Shown: positions 1-8,609 of the stretch, piece after piece
How positions within the stretch are numbered: position 1 is the first letter of the stretch
Layout: each line of letters opens with the position of its first letter
Assembly (NCBI RefSeq): GCF_002356555.2
Contig: NZ_AP017372.2
Span: forward strand, 558,001 to 622,000
Source: Halorhodospira halochloris
GTDB taxonomy: Bacteria > Pseudomonadota > Gammaproteobacteria > Nitrococcales > Halorhodospiraceae
DNA length: 64,000 nucleotides
Direction of reading: 5' to 3'
The notes under the pieces: model-generated
Seen by the model: the letters and a program-made list of their open reading frames with translations, nothing else
Database searches by the model: none
Told to the model about the DNA's origin: nothing
Made by a program: the position numbers and the translations under genes

Positions 1-72
1 TTTGTCCCAGTCGATTCGATCTTCGTTCTTTTCTCTTACATGGCCGCGATGGGACTCACCGACTATATCCAT
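1..72 (-). CDS. PP2C-type Ser/Thr protein phosphatase, N-terminal 24 codons only
   Basis: This gene runs off the left edge of the window, so only its first 24 codons are visible. The visible peptide begins MDIVGESHRGHVREKNEDR. It matches the opening of bacterial PP2C (PPM/Stp1-like) phosphatases, where a G-x-V-R-x-x-N-E-D motif supplies the first metal-binding acidic residues (here Glu17 and Asp18). A purine-rich ribosome binding site (AAGGGGGAAAT) lies just upstream of the ATG on the minus strand, which supports the start. PP2C enzymes dephosphorylate Ser/Thr residues using Mn or Mg. Substrate and partner kinase cannot be told from this fragment. The identification rests on a short motif only. 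Confidence 0.6.
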   Translation of the reverse strand, partial: MDIVGESHRGHVREKNEDRIDWDK

Positions 73-163
73 ATTTCCCCCTTGGTTTTTTTGACAGAAG
101 TCGCGCAGGTTCTTAACTATCTATCCTAGCGCTATAGGGCAGTCGGCGAAAAGTAGCACTCTT

Positions 164-185
164 GATATACGCTTTAGCGTATATC
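164..185. promoter_or_regulatory. Putative ArsR/SmtB-type operator palindrome
   Basis: A perfect 9-bp inverted repeat, GATATACGC and GCGTATATC, is separated by TTTA. AT-rich dyads of this form, with a central GC-containing step, are typical of operators bound by ArsR/SmtB-family repressors. It lies in the divergent gap between the phosphatase and the permease-thioredoxin-TspO cluster. Permeases and redox-active small thioredoxins of these families are often controlled by ArsR-type regulators. No arsR gene is visible in the window. The assignment is by resemblance only. Confidence 0.4.
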
Positions 186-270
186 ATTATGGGCCAAATA
201 GCTCTCGAGCGAGGATACCCTTGCGGGAGCCGCGCTACCGTACGCGGATTGTTATTGTTCCAAACGGGAA

Positions 271-410
271 CCTCTAAAACTTCGCCGACGCCACCATCCG
301 CCCCGGTGTGGAGGTCTTGGCGCCAGGGATGGCGCCATGAAGCCTCCAGGGATGGATTCACGGCGTCCTCCACACCGGGGCGGATGGTGGCGTCGGCGAA
401 GTTTTAGAGG
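271..410 (+). repeat. Nested palindromic intergenic element, copy A (complete)
   Basis: This is a near-perfect palindrome of 140 bp. It starts CCTCTAAAACTTCGCCGACG and ends with the reverse complement of that sequence. Inside are the conserved stem ends GGTGTGGAGG (about 305-314) and CCTCCACACC (about 366-375). Between them is the core with two GGCGCC palindromes and the twice-repeated CCAGGGATGG. It lies between the putative operator at 164-185 and the permease start at 439, so it would be in the permease 5' leader. Its arms are of type 1 (GCCACCATCCGCCCC), shared with copies B and F. Confidence 0.9.
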
Positions 411-438
411 CCACCAAACATGCACAAAGAGCCTAATT

Positions 439-1437
439 ATGCTGGAGATATTTGCCTATATAGCGACTCTGTCCACTGAGGGAGTGCTGGGCCTTGATCA
501 GGATAAGAACCTAACCCAGACCCTGCATTTCTTTATTGAAAGTACAACTAAGATCTTCGCCCTCTTGATTGTACTAATATACGTTATCGCGTTGGCGCGG
601 GCCTCGCTTAATGTCGAGAGGGTCAGGGCTTTTCTGGCTGGTAAGAATAGGTTGCTGGGATATTTTCTTGGGTCTACCTTTGGTGCCGTTACTCCATTTT
701 GTTCGTGTTCGAGTGTGCCGGTATTTATCGGCTTTACTTCAGCCCGTATACCTATTGGTATAACGATGGCGTTCCTTATTACCTCGCCGATGATCAACGA
801 AGTGGCTGTTGTGCTGCTCTGGGGGCTGCTGGGCTGGGAGTTGACTCTGCTCTACGTGGTGGTCGGCTTCGCCGTAGGTATGCTGGGCGGTGCATTCCTG
901 GATGCCATTAGGGCAGAGCGCTATCTGCAACCCTTTCTAGCCAAGGCTTATGAGCAGGGGAGTAGTAGCGCCTTAGCTGAGCCGGAGAACAAGCGCCTTA
1001 GCCTTAGCGAGCGGCATGAATTTGCTAAGGGTGAGACTAAAGAGATCTTCCGGCGGGTATGGAAGTGGGTTTTCATTGGGGTCGGGCTAGGGGCCTTGCT
1101 CTATGGCTATGTGCCAGACGGCTGGTTTGAGAAGAACCTGGGCGACGGTGCGTGGTGGCAGGTGCCTGTTGCTGTGCTAGTTGGTATTCCACTTTATACT
1201 AATATCACCGGGGTTGTGCCGGTGATGGAGAGCCTTATTCTGCAGGGGTTGCCGATTGGTACTACGTTAGCCTTTTGTATGAGCACGGTGGCAGCTAGCT
1301 TCCCCGAGTTCGTCCTGCTCAAGCAGGTTATGCAGTGGCGGTTGCTGGTAATCGTCTTCCTAATGCTATTGTTAGCGTTCACAGTGGCAGGCTGGATACT
1401 GAACCTGGTTGGGCCGCTGCTATTTGCCGGGGTGTGA
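439..1437 (+). CDS. UPF0718/ArsP-like permease
   Basis: This is a predicted inner-membrane permease of 332 residues with about eight hydrophobic segments. The hallmark is a CSCSSVPVFIGF motif in the first half, followed by a second conserved hydrophobic half (GIPLYTNITGVVPVMESL). It belongs to the DUF318/UPF0718 family, which includes ArsP-type organoarsenical exporters and YraQ-like permeases; the substrate here is unknown. The start is placed at the ATG after AAAGAG, because the open frame upstream of it (from 337) lies inside repeat copy A. A redox-active thioredoxin-like protein and TspO follow on the same strand. Permease plus small thioredoxin is a recurrent pairing in bacteria, usually under an ArsR regulator. 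Confidence 0.8.
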   Translation: MLEIFAYIATLSTEGVLGLDQDKNLTQTLHFFIESTTKIFALLIVLIYVIALARASLNVERVRAFLAGKNRLLGYFLGSTFGAVTPFCSCSSVPVFIGFTSARIPIGITMAFLITSPMINEVAVVLLWGLLGWELTLLYVVVGFAVGMLGGAFLDAIRAERYLQPFLAKAYEQGSSSALAEPENKRLSLSERHEFAKGETKEIFRRVWKWVFIGVGLGALLYGYVPDGWFEKNLGDGAWWQVPVAVLVGIPLYTNITGVVPVMESLILQGLPIGTTLAFCMSTVAASFPEFVLLKQVMQWRLLVIVFLMLLLAFTVAGWILNLVGPLLFAGV

Positions 1438-1500
1438 TGGGCTTTGGTTGACGTTATGATGCATGTAAGCGGTGCCGCGCACGAAAGGCCTTAGGGATCC

Positions 1501-1552
1501 CCTAAACTCCCGCCGGGGCCACTCAACTGCCCCCGGCGGGAGTTTGTAGAGG
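1501..1552 (+). repeat. Core-less short derivative of the palindromic element (copy J)
   Basis: This is a compact hairpin. The left arm CTAAACTCCCGCCGGGG and the right arm CCCCCGGCGGGAGTTTG flank a short CCACTCAACTG loop, and the sequence ends in GTAGAGG. The outer ends and the loop resemble the arms of the long elements at 43360 and 60412 (CTAAAACTCCC, GCCACT-ACTGCCCC), but the 70-bp core is missing. It lies between the permease stop and the thioredoxin start. It would form a very stable hairpin in the transcript and could act as a terminator or processing site. Confidence 0.65.
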
Positions 1553-1610
1553 TTTCTTTGAGCAGATCGCCTTACAGGTTTGATACTGGCTTAAGAGGTG
1601 AGTTGTGGTC

Positions 1611-1844
1611 ATGAAACACATAAAGGTCTTGGGTAGTGGATGTACCAAGTGCAATAAAACCGCGCAGATTATTGAAGAAAAGGCTGCTAATATGGGCCTA
1701 ACTGTACAGGTGGAGAAAGAGACGCGCCCTGAGGCGCTGTTCGAGTATGGGGTTATGTCTACGCCTGCTGTCGTTGTTGACGAACAACTCGTGCACAGCG
1801 GTTCGATACCAGAGAGTGGCAAGATTGAGGAGTGGTTAAAGTGA
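1611..1844 (+). CDS. Thioredoxin-like small redox protein (redox-active disulfide protein 2 family)
   Basis: This 77-residue protein has a single CTKC motif close to the N-terminus (GSGCTKCNKTAQI) and a cis-proline loop (MSTPAVVVDEQL). It is a minimal thioredoxin fold of the type found beside UPF0718/ArsP permeases, and probably acts as a cytosolic thiol-disulfide reductant or metal-handling partner for the permease. The start is ambiguous: GTG at 1605 lies closer to AGAGGTGAG, while ATG at 1611 gives the usual MKHIKVLG start and is used here. The stop overlaps the downstream tspO start (GTGA), indicating translational coupling. Confidence 0.85.
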   Translation: MKHIKVLGSGCTKCNKTAQIIEEKAANMGLTVQVEKETRPEALFEYGVMSTPAVVVDEQLVHSGSIPESGKIEEWLK

Positions 1845-2314
1845 GTCTAATGCTTTTTTTGATTTTCCTGGCAGCATGTGCAGTGGCGGCGGCGACTGGG
1901 CACTTTTTTGGTCCGGGTCAGTGGTATGCCAAGCTCAATAAACCCGAGTGGACACCGCCTAACTGGGTCTTCCCGCTTGGCTGGGCGATAATGTACCCGG
2001 CTATGGCTATAGCGGCATGGCGGGTAGGCATATCGGGCCACGATCTCGTGCCGCTGGCTCTGGCTCTGTGGGCACTGCAACTTGCCCTGAACACCTTGTG
2101 GACACCGATATTCTTCGGTCTGCAGCAAATATTTACGGCCTTGGTAGCTATTTGCTGCATGTGGGTAGCGGTGCTGTTTACCACGGGTGTATTCTTAACC
2201 GTCGATTGGTTGGCTGGATTGCTCTTCCTGCTCTACCTCGCTTGGGCTAGCTTCGCTTCTGCCCTCAACTATGAAGTGTGGAAGCGCAACAGCGATGTCT
2301 CCGCTGAGGGGTGA
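1841..2314 (+). CDS. tspO: TspO/MBR family tryptophan-rich sensory protein
   Basis: This is a predicted membrane protein of about 157 residues with five transmembrane helices. TspO family signatures are visible: W-Y-x-x-L-N-K-P-x-W-T-P-P-N-W near the first loop, and several tryptophans in later loops. TspO proteins bind tetrapyrroles such as porphyrins and haem, and in Rhodobacter TspO modulates photosynthesis gene expression through porphyrin efflux or breakdown. That is an attractive role in a phototroph, but here it is inference. GTG at 1841 overlaps the preceding stop (GTGA). GTG 1832 and ATG 1850 are alternative starts. Confidence 0.88.
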   Translation: MSLMLFLIFLAACAVAAATGHFFGPGQWYAKLNKPEWTPPNWVFPLGWAIMYPAMAIAAWRVGISGHDLVPLALALWALQLALNTLWTPIFFGLQQIFTALVAICCMWVAVLFTTGVFLTVDWLAGLLFLLYLAWASFASALNYEVWKRNSDVSAEG

Positions 2315-2355
2315 CACCTAGGAGAGCAGTGAGCTTAATAGCTACAGAGGACATT

Positions 2356-2479
2356 GCGCCACCATCCGCCCCGGTGTGGAGGTCTTGGCGCCAGGGATGG
2401 CGCCATGAAGCCTCCAGGGATGGATTCACGGCGTCCTCCACACCGGGGCGGATGGTGGCGCCGGCGAAGTTTTTAGAGG
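2356..2479 (+). repeat. Nested palindromic intergenic element, copy B (left end truncated)
   Basis: The core and inner arms (GCGCCACCATCCGCCCC and its complement) are identical in type to copy A. The right side continues to the outer end GGCGAAGTTTTTAGAGG, but the matching left outer arm is absent. It sits between the convergent 3' ends of tspO and the YciI gene, a natural place for a bidirectional terminator or transcript-end structure. Confidence 0.85.
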
Positions 2480-2484
2480 TTCCC

Positions 2485-2784
2485 CTAGGGCATTACCGCC
2501 TTAAAGGGCAGGACTTCTACATCTTTGTAAACCCCCGCCTTCACATATGGGTCATCGTCAGCCCACTGTTGTGCTGCTTCCCAAGAGGCAAACTCAGCCA
2601 CTACGAGACTGCCTTGAAAACCGGCGTCGCCCGGGTTTTCGGCGTCAACTGCGGGAAATGGGCCTGCCATAAGGAGCCGCCCTTGATCCCGCAGCTGCTC
2701 CAAGCGAGCGAGGTGCTCGGGTCGGGCCTGTTTGCGCAGCGGCAGGCTGTTATCTACATCTTTGCTAATGATTGCATAAAACAT
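2485..2784 (-). CDS. YciI-like family protein
   Basis: This is a 99-residue ferredoxin-like (dimeric alpha/beta barrel) protein. It opens [17 protein letters not shown], includes the [20 protein letters not shown] segment and ends with a [18 protein letters not shown] motif, all typical of YciI. The conserved His in RPEHLARLE is the proposed active-site residue of the family, whose exact reaction is not known. ATG at 2784 is preferred because YciI proteins start with M-(F/W)-YAI; a TTG at 2802 would overlap the upstream gene. The stop lies six bases from repeat copy B. Confidence 0.85.
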   Translation of the reverse strand: MFYAIISKDVDNSLPLRKQARPEHLARLEQLRDQGRLLMAGPFPAVDAENPGDAGFQGSLVVAEFASWEAAQQWADDDPYVKAGVYKDVEVLPFKAVMP

Positions 2785-2794
2785 AATAGTAAAA

Positions 2795-3220
2795 CTACTC
2801 AAAGTTAACGCTGGAGTTGCTTGAAGTTGCGTGTGTTGCCCTCTCTTTTCGGCTAAGCTGGAAGCTGCGGCTCCCCAGGGCGATTAAGACGAACGGCATT
2901 AGTAGAGTTGCTATTGCGACCAGCAGGGCCACTATCCCCAGCACGGTTTTGCCGGTCCCGTAGTCTTGAAAGAGCAACATGGAGGTAGTCCCAAAACCGA
3001 ACATGATCCCGCCGGGGATTAGCTGAAATAACGGGTTAAGCTTTACTGCAAACCCGGGGATGACGAATATAAACAGCGCCAATCCGGTAAGCCCGCCGAA
3101 AAGTGCCGTAATCGCCAAAGAATTGAACACTGCTGCCCCGAGGATCGCTAGTGTTGCGGCTACAACTGCCACGGCTAGAGCGATGATCTCGTACGTAATA
3201 CTTGTCTTCTGTTCTAACAT
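2795..3220 (-). CDS. Hypothetical small membrane protein, four predicted TM helices
   Basis: This 141-residue protein has about four hydrophobic segments (around residues 10-30, 35-55, 65-85 and 92-115) and a hydrophilic, Ser/Arg-rich C-terminal tail. I do not recognise a family. It is encoded just upstream of the YciI gene with only a few bases between them, so the two are probably cotranscribed. A region of about 280 bp holding repeat copy C separates it from sdhB upstream. Confidence 0.6.
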   Translation of the reverse strand: MLEQKTSITYEIIALAVAVVAATLAILGAAVFNSLAITALFGGLTGLALFIFVIPGFAVKLNPLFQLIPGGIMFGFGTTSMLLFQDYGTGKTVLGIVALLVAIATLLMPFVLIALGSRSFQLSRKERATHATSSNSSVNFE

Positions 3221-3332
3221 AGATCTGCCTCCATAGTCTGAATTAATCGTGGAAGAGCGAACTGCGGTTTTCGCAACCCAAGCTACTTGGGAGACATTAA
3301 GAGACTTCTAGAAGCTCCCAAATGGGGCACCT

Positions 3333-3469
3333 TTAAACTCCTCTGAGCCATGAGCCATGAGTTACCCCGGTGTGGAGGTCTTGGCGCCAAGGATGGCGCC
3401 ATGAAGCCTCCAGGGATGGATTCACGGCGTCCTCCACACCGGGGCAACTCATGGCTCAGGGGAGTTTAA
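3333..3469 (+). repeat. Nested palindromic intergenic element, copy C (complete, different arms)
   Basis: The conserved core is flanked by type-2 arms. The left arm is TTAAACTCCTCTGAGCCATG and continues to GTTACCCC. The right arm is GGGGCAACTCATGGCTCAGG, ending GGAGTTTAA. The left arm contains a duplicated GAGCCAT (GAGCCATGAGCCATGAG) that the right arm lacks. It lies between the 3' end of sdhB and the following minus-strand membrane-protein gene. Confidence 0.88.
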
Positions 3470-3499
3470 CGGTTCTCCGGGGGTCGATCTCACAACTCC

Positions 3500-4255
3500 C
3501 TACCGGCTTGAGAGAGCCTCCAACCAAGCCTTGCGAAAATCGTAATTTAAAAAGGCAATATTATCCATCGACACACCTTTCGGGCAGGCGGCTTGGCACT
3601 CGCCGTGATTGGTGCAGTAGCCAAACCCTTCGGCCTCCATCTGCGCCACCATCGCCCGGGCCCGCTGCTGACGTTCGGCCTGACCCTGCGGAAGCAGCGC
3701 TAAGTGAGTCGCTTTGGCGGCGGTAAATAGCTGTGCTGCCGCATTCGGACACGCAGCCACGCACGCCCCGCAGCCGATACATGTTGCTGCATCCATGGCG
3801 CGCTCGCTATCCTCTTTGGCGACCGGTAGGGAGTTAGCATCCGGTGCGCCGCCGGTGTTTACTGAGGCATAACCGCCGGCGGCAATAATCCGATCGAGCG
3901 CGGTACGATCGACAACCAGATCCTTAATAACCGGGAAGGCTGCCGCCCGCCAAGGTTCGATGATGATGCGCTGGCCATCGCTGAAGTGGCGCATGTGCAG
4001 TTGGCATGTGGTAATGCCTGCAATCGGGCCATGGGGGTGGCCGTTAATCATCAAGCCGCAAGCGCCACAGATACCTTCCCGGCAATCGTGATCGAAGTGT
4101 ATCGGCTCCTGACCGCTGCTGCTAAGACGCTCGTTGACGACATCGAGCATCTCGAGAAACGAACTGTCGGCGCTGATATCCGCTGCCTCGTACTCGACGA
4201 ACTCGCCCGGGGACTCGGGGCCGGACTGTCTCCATACTTGCAGGGTAAACCTCAC
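3500..4255 (-). CDS. sdhB: Succinate dehydrogenase/fumarate reductase iron-sulfur subunit
   Basis: This 251-residue protein carries three iron-sulfur clusters from FADH2 to quinone. Ligands visible are Cys58, Cys63, Cys66 and Cys84 for the [2Fe-2S] cluster ([10 protein letters not shown]), Cys159/162/165 with Cys224 for [4Fe-4S], and Cys169, Cys214 and Cys220 for [3Fe-4S]; the exact sharing between the last two clusters is by family analogy. It is the last gene of the transporter-sdhC-sdhA-sdhB operon and starts at GTG, overlapping the sdhA stop (GTGA). The long C-terminal ferredoxin region resembles subunits from the type with a single large cytochrome b anchor, as in Bacillus or Wolinella, rather than the E. 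coli SdhCD type. Confidence 0.93.
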   Translation of the reverse strand: MRFTLQVWRQSGPESPGEFVEYEAADISADSSFLEMLDVVNERLSSSGQEPIHFDHDCREGICGACGLMINGHPHGPIAGITTCQLHMRHFSDGQRIIIEPWRAAAFPVIKDLVVDRTALDRIIAAGGYASVNTGGAPDANSLPVAKEDSERAMDAATCIGCGACVAACPNAAAQLFTAAKATHLALLPQGQAERQQRARAMVAQMEAEGFGYCTNHGECQAACPKGVSMDNIAFLNYDFRKAWLEALSSR

Positions 4256-6222
4256 TTGTAACTCCTCTCTTGTAGGCTGGCGTGCTCAAAGCTCAACTGT
4301 TCATGGTGTTGGGCCGCGGGCTGCTCCGCGCCGCGATACTCCCACGCCGTAACGTGGGCGAAGCGGCTGTCGTCACGTAGCGCCTCGCCGCCAGAGCTCT
4401 GGTGCTCGACCCGGAAGTGGCCGCCGCAGGACTCTTCACGCTCCAGGGCGTCGCGGACCATGAGTTCGGCTAGCTCGAAAAAGTCCTCGACCCGAGCCGC
4501 CTTTTCCAGCTCCTGGTTAACTCCGCTAGCGCTGCCAGGCACAGCGAGATCTTTATAGAACTCTTGGCGTAATGCGCCGATATTCTCCTGTAACTCGCGC
4601 AGCTGTGTGGCCTCGCGGGCCATGCCGCAGCCCTCCCACATTAGTTTGCCGAGCTGGCGGTGGAAGGAGTCTGCACTGCGGGAGCCATTAATATTGTGCA
4701 GCCGATCCAGGCGTTCGGCCACATCGCGCTGGGTCTGTTGGAATGCCGGGTGGTCGGTGGCCGGGGGCTGTTCGCCAAGGTGGCCAGCTAGATAGTCGGT
4801 CAGGGTGCTGGGCAGTATGAAGTAGCCGTCAGCAAGGCCTTGCATCAGTGCGCTAGCGCCGAGGCGGTTGGCACCGTGATCAGAGAAGTTGGCCTCGCCA
4901 ATGACGAATAGCCCGGGGATAGTCGACATTAAATTGTAATCGACCCATAGCCCGCCCATGGTGTAGTGGGGCGCCGGGTAGATGCGCATTGGTACCTGCC
5001 ACGGATCCTCGCCAGTAATCATCTGGTACATCTCGAAGAGGTTGCCGTAGCGCTCGGCGATGGCGCGTTTGCCGAGGCGGGCTATGGAGTCAGCAAGATC
5101 GAGGTAGACGCCGACTCCCGAAGGTCCAACGCCGCGCCCCTCATCAACCACCTCTTTGGCGGCGCGCGAACTTATATCGCGCGGGGCAAGGTTGCCGAAG
5201 GCAGGATATTTGCGCTCCAGGAAGTAGTCGCGCTCAGATTCGGGTATTTCGTTGGGCGGGCGCTTATCGCCGGCTGCTTGCGGCACCCAGACCCGACCAT
5301 CATTGCGCAGTGACTCACTCATCAGGGTCAGCTTGCCCTGCTGTTCGCTCGCTGGCGGGATACAAGTGGGGTGGATCTGGGTAAAGCAGGGGTTGGCCAT
5401 GAAGGCGCCGCGGCGATGGGCACGCCACAGCGCGGTGGAGTTGCACGCCTTGGCATTGGTGGTCAGGTAGTAGACGTTGGCATACCCGCCGCTGGCGAGT
5501 ACAACGGCGTGGCCGGAGTAAGAATTGATCTGGCCGCTTAGCAAGTCGCGGCAGACAACTCCGCGGGCTTGGCCATCATGTAGGACTAGGTCGAGCATCT
5601 CGGTGCGCGGATGCAGCGTGACTTGCCCGCGATCGACTTGGCGCATTAGTGCCTGATAAGCGCCGAGTAGCAGTTGCTGGCCGGTTTGACCGCGGGTGTA
5701 AAAGGTTCTGGCTACCTGCGCGCCGCCGAACGAGCGGACATCGAGTAGACCGCCGTAGTCACGGTTAAACGGTACTCCCTGAGCGACACAGTGATCGATG
5801 ATGCTGTTGGCGACTTCGGCGAGTCGGTAGACGTTGGCCTCGCGGGCCCGGAAATCGCCCCCTTTGATGGTGTCCTGAAACAGCCGCTCAATACTATCGC
5901 TGTCGTTACCGTAGTCCTTAGCGGCATTGATACCGCCCTGGGCGGAGACGCTATGGGCTCGGCGCGGCGAGTCGTGGAAGGTGATACAGCGAACCCGATA
6001 GCCCATCTCGGCTAGGGCTGCGGCGGCGGATGCCCCGGCGAGTCCAGAGCCAACCACAATGATCTCAAAGCGCCGGCGGTTGGCAGGGCTAACCAGGCGC
6101 AGGGCATTTTGGTGGCGCTGCCACTTATCCGCCAGCGCTCCGGGCGGTATGCGGCTGTCGAGCCGCGGCGAAGAATGCTCGGTGGCGCTGGATGCGCTCA
6201 TGCTTTGCTCCGTCTTGGCCAT
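4252..6222 (-). CDS. sdhA: Succinate dehydrogenase/fumarate reductase flavoprotein subunit
   Basis: This is a flavoprotein of about 656 residues that oxidises succinate to fumarate or catalyses the reverse. Visible motifs are the N-terminal dinucleotide-binding [18 protein letters not shown], the FAD-attachment segment [14 protein letters not shown], substrate-site residues near [19 protein letters not shown], and [12 protein letters not shown]. Length and organisation fit the type-B enzymes with one large cytochrome b. The start is ATG at 6222, overlapping the sdhC stop as TGATG; a GTG three bases earlier is also possible. In a phototroph the complex may run as fumarate reductase or as succinate dehydrogenase; the sequence alone does not decide. 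Confidence 0.93.
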   Translation of the reverse strand: MAKTEQSMSASSATEHSSPRLDSRIPPGALADKWQRHQNALRLVSPANRRRFEIIVVGSGLAGASAAAALAEMGYRVRCITFHDSPRRAHSVSAQGGINAAKDYGNDSDSIERLFQDTIKGGDFRAREANVYRLAEVANSIIDHCVAQGVPFNRDYGGLLDVRSFGGAQVARTFYTRGQTGQQLLLGAYQALMRQVDRGQVTLHPRTEMLDLVLHDGQARGVVCRDLLSGQINSYSGHAVVLASGGYANVYYLTTNAKACNSTALWRAHRRGAFMANPCFTQIHPTCIPPASEQQGKLTLMSESLRNDGRVWVPQAAGDKRPPNEIPESERDYFLERKYPAFGNLAPRDISSRAAKEVVDEGRGVGPSGVGVYLDLADSIARLGKRAIAERYGNLFEMYQMITGEDPWQVPMRIYPAPHYTMGGLWVDYNLMSTIPGLFVIGEANFSDHGANRLGASALMQGLADGYFILPSTLTDYLAGHLGEQPPATDHPAFQQTQRDVAERLDRLHNINGSRSADSFHRQLGKLMWEGCGMAREATQLRELQENIGALRQEFYKDLAVPGSASGVNQELEKAARVEDFFELAELMVRDALEREESCGGHFRVEHQSSGGEALRDDSRFAHVTAWEYRGAEQPAAQHHEQLSFEHASLQERSYK

Positions 6223-6995
6223 CACTCAATTACCCCAACCATAACCGCTAGTGGCAGCGAGATGTTGCCGAGGCCAATCACTACAGCGACTACTACGGCA
6301 GGCGAGCGCCCACCGCGATGAAAGCCGCGATAAGTCGAGCCCATGGTCTGCAGGGCACTCCACAGGCCGTGGTAGATGTGCAGCGCCAGCGCGGCACAAG
6401 CAATAATATAGAACAGTGATACGTACCACTGTTGGAAGCCACTGACAATATTGCGGTAGACGTCGGCGCTGAAGTCGTGATGGGCGTGGCCGGTGGTCAG
6501 GTGTAGTACATGGAAGATAATGAACAGGGTTATTATCACCCCGCCCCAACGCATGGTGCGCGAGGCGATATCTACTGTGCGGTGTTCGCGGGCGGCATAC
6601 TCTACAGGGCGGGCCGCGCGGGCTAGCCGGACTAGTTGAACAGCAGCGACGATGTGGACGATTACACTGAGCAGCAGGATTACCCGCAGGGCCCAGATGG
6701 CAAAGTACTCGGGCAGCAGCGGCGAGCCGACGGTGCGCAGCCAGTCGGCGTAGGCGTTAGTCGCCTCAGGGCCAGCGAAGACCTTCAAGGTGCCGAGCAA
6801 ATGGACTAGCACGTAGGCGATGAGGATAAACCCGCTGATGGCCATGGCGTACTTCTTGCCGAGTTGCGAGCGCCACAGTTCAAGCCAGCGGTTGCAGCCC
6901 GGCCGTGCGCGTGGCGTTGCGGGATTGGCTAAGCCGTGCGCCAAGCCGTCGACTTGGTTGTTGCCATTGCTCGGGTGGTCTTGTTTGCTCGCCAT
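6222..6995 (-). CDS. sdhC: Succinate dehydrogenase cytochrome b subunit (type B anchor)
   Basis: This is a membrane anchor of 257 residues with five predicted transmembrane helices. Histidines suited to axial haem b ligation lie in or near the helices ([44 protein letters not shown]). Its size and single-subunit form match the dihaem cytochrome b558 anchors of SdhCAB enzymes, which transfer electrons to menaquinone or ubiquinone. The first 40 residues are hydrophilic. The ATG overlaps the stop of the upstream transporter (TAATG), so the genes are translationally coupled. Confidence 0.88.
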   Translation of the reverse strand: MASKQDHPSNGNNQVDGLAHGLANPATPRARPGCNRWLELWRSQLGKKYAMAISGFILIAYVLVHLLGTLKVFAGPEATNAYADWLRTVGSPLLPEYFAIWALRVILLLSVIVHIVAAVQLVRLARAARPVEYAAREHRTVDIASRTMRWGGVIITLFIIFHVLHLTTGHAHHDFSADVYRNIVSGFQQWYVSLFYIIACAALALHIYHGLWSALQTMGSTYRGFHRGGRSPAVVVAVVIGLGNISLPLAVMVGVIE

Positions 6996-8476
6996 TACTT
7001 GGAAGCCCCTTGCTCAATCGCGCCGGTCAGCTCGATACCCATTACTACCGGCAAGAGGAAGTAGACGAACAGGGTCGTCAACAAGATGGTTACCATGTTC
7101 AGCACTAGTCCGGCACGCGCCATGTCCGGTACGCTCAGCGCGCGACTGCCGAATACCACGGCGTTAGGGGGGGTGGCGACCGGTAACATGAAGGCGCAGG
7201 AGGCGGCTACGGCGACTGCGGCCATTAGCACCAACGGGTTGAAGCCGGTAGCGACCGCCAAGGCCCCCATCAGCGGTATAAATACTGTAGCGGTTGCGGT
7301 ATTAGAAGTCACCTCAGTGAGAAATACCACTAAGGCGACACAAGCTGCGATTATCAAGATGATGGGGACGCCGCCTAGCACCTCTAGGCTCTCTGCCAGG
7401 GTCTCCGAGAGGCCAGTAGCCGAGAAGCCAGCGGCGATAGCGAAGCCGCCACCGAACAGGAGCACTATGTCCCAGGGGATTTTGGCGGCGGTCTCCCAGT
7501 CAAGCAGGCGTTCACCCTTCTGTTTGCCGGAGGGCAACAGAAAGAGGGCCAGGGCACCGGCAATAGCAATGCTGGCATCGCCCAGCTCATCAAGTACGCC
7601 ATCGGGCAGGAAGCCACGCATGATCCAGGCTAGGGCAACGGTTACGAAGACTATGAGAACGCGCTTCTCGGCGCTGTCCATGCCGCCTATCTCGTTCAGC
7701 TCAGCGCGGATTCGCTCCTGCCCTCCGGGTAAAGTTTTGATGTTCCGGCAGTTACGGCCGCAGGCAAGAAATAGCCAGGTTATGGCGAGAAAGATAACCG
7801 CCATAGGCAGGCCGAAGGCCATCCAGCTAGCGAAGGTGATGTCGACATCGTAGAGCTCTTCTAACTGTCCAGCGAGCACGGCATTAGGCGGGGTGCCGAT
7901 AAGGGTAGCAATACCACCGATGGAGGCAGCGTAGGCAACCCCGAGCATGAGTGCTATGCCGAATCCGGGAGCTAGCTCCTCACCGCGCGAGTGCGCCTCG
8001 TCGCGGCTTTGGGTCAGCACGGCGAGGGCGATCGGCAGCATCATCATCGCCGTAGCGGTGTTGCTGATCCACATTGATAAGCCGGCGGTGGCGAGCATGA
8101 AGCCGAGGATCATGCGCTGCGGCTGCGGGCCGACCAAGTTGATGGTATGCAGCGCGATGCGCCGGTGTAGGTTCCAGCGCTGCATCGTTACGGCGATAAA
8201 AAAACCACCGAGGAATAGGAAAATAAGGTGGTTACCGTAGGCCTGTGTCACATCTCCGACCGGCATCACTCCGAGAGCTGGAAAGGCAACGACGGGAACT
8301 AGGGCGGTAGCAGCCAGGGGCAGCGCTTCGCTGATCCACCAGATCGCCATCAGTATAACGACCACGGCTACCATCCACTCTGCTTGTTCCAGCCCGCCGG
8401 GAGGCCCAAGGAGTAGGCCGACGATGAACACTATTGGTCCGAGGAAAAGCCCGATGCGCTGCCTATAAGATTCCAT
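6995..8476 (-). CDS. SLC13/DASS-family anion (dicarboxylate/citrate) transporter
   Basis: This is a polytopic membrane transporter of about 493 residues from the divalent anion:Na+ symporter (DASS/SLC13) family. Both family signatures are present: SNTATAMMMLP in the first half and SNTATATVFIPLMGALAV in the second. The paired GTPPNAV and ATPPNAV loops are also present. Known substrates are succinate, fumarate, malate or citrate, and some members carry sulfate. The stop overlaps sdhC, which makes import of C4-dicarboxylates for the succinate dehydrogenase the natural reading. The ATG at 8476 has GAGG five bases upstream; a GTG at 8482 is an alternative. Confidence 0.88.
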   Translation of the reverse strand: MESYRQRIGLFLGPIVFIVGLLLGPPGGLEQAEWMVAVVVILMAIWWISEALPLAATALVPVVAFPALGVMPVGDVTQAYGNHLIFLFLGGFFIAVTMQRWNLHRRIALHTINLVGPQPQRMILGFMLATAGLSMWISNTATAMMMLPIALAVLTQSRDEAHSRGEELAPGFGIALMLGVAYAASIGGIATLIGTPPNAVLAGQLEELYDVDITFASWMAFGLPMAVIFLAITWLFLACGRNCRNIKTLPGGQERIRAELNEIGGMDSAEKRVLIVFVTVALAWIMRGFLPDGVLDELGDASIAIAGALALFLLPSGKQKGERLLDWETAAKIPWDIVLLFGGGFAIAAGFSATGLSETLAESLEVLGGVPIILIIAACVALVVFLTEVTSNTATATVFIPLMGALAVATGFNPLVLMAAVAVAASCAFMLPVATPPNAVVFGSRALSVPDMARAGLVLNMVTILLTTLFVYFLLPVVMGIELTGAIEQGASK

Positions 8477-8609
8477 GAACACCTCACCATGCTCGGGAAA
8501 GCGCTAGCGTGAACTACAACCATGCTAATTCTCAAGTCCTTTCTGGTAATGTGGTTGCTGTTTAGTTTAAGATAACAGATAGGAACGGGATACATACGTA
8601 GGGGGCCAT

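Noticed and set aside
113-407. Open frames on both strands through repeat copy A (peptides like WRQGWRHEASRDGFTASSTP), with the same peptides at 2311-2808, 3370-3726, 36682-36870 and 60436-60735
   Set aside because: The frames follow the repeat sequence, have no ribosome sites and no consistent ends; they are by-products of the palindromic element.
271-410. CRISPR array or attachment site as explanation for the repeats
   Set aside because: Copies are dispersed, singly placed and palindromic, with no spacers and no integrase or cas genes nearby.
7086-7853. 255-codon plus-strand open frame
   Set aside because: It is antisense to the clearly coding SLC13 transporter; composition is low-complexity Ala/Thr/Ser as expected for a GC-rich shadow frame.
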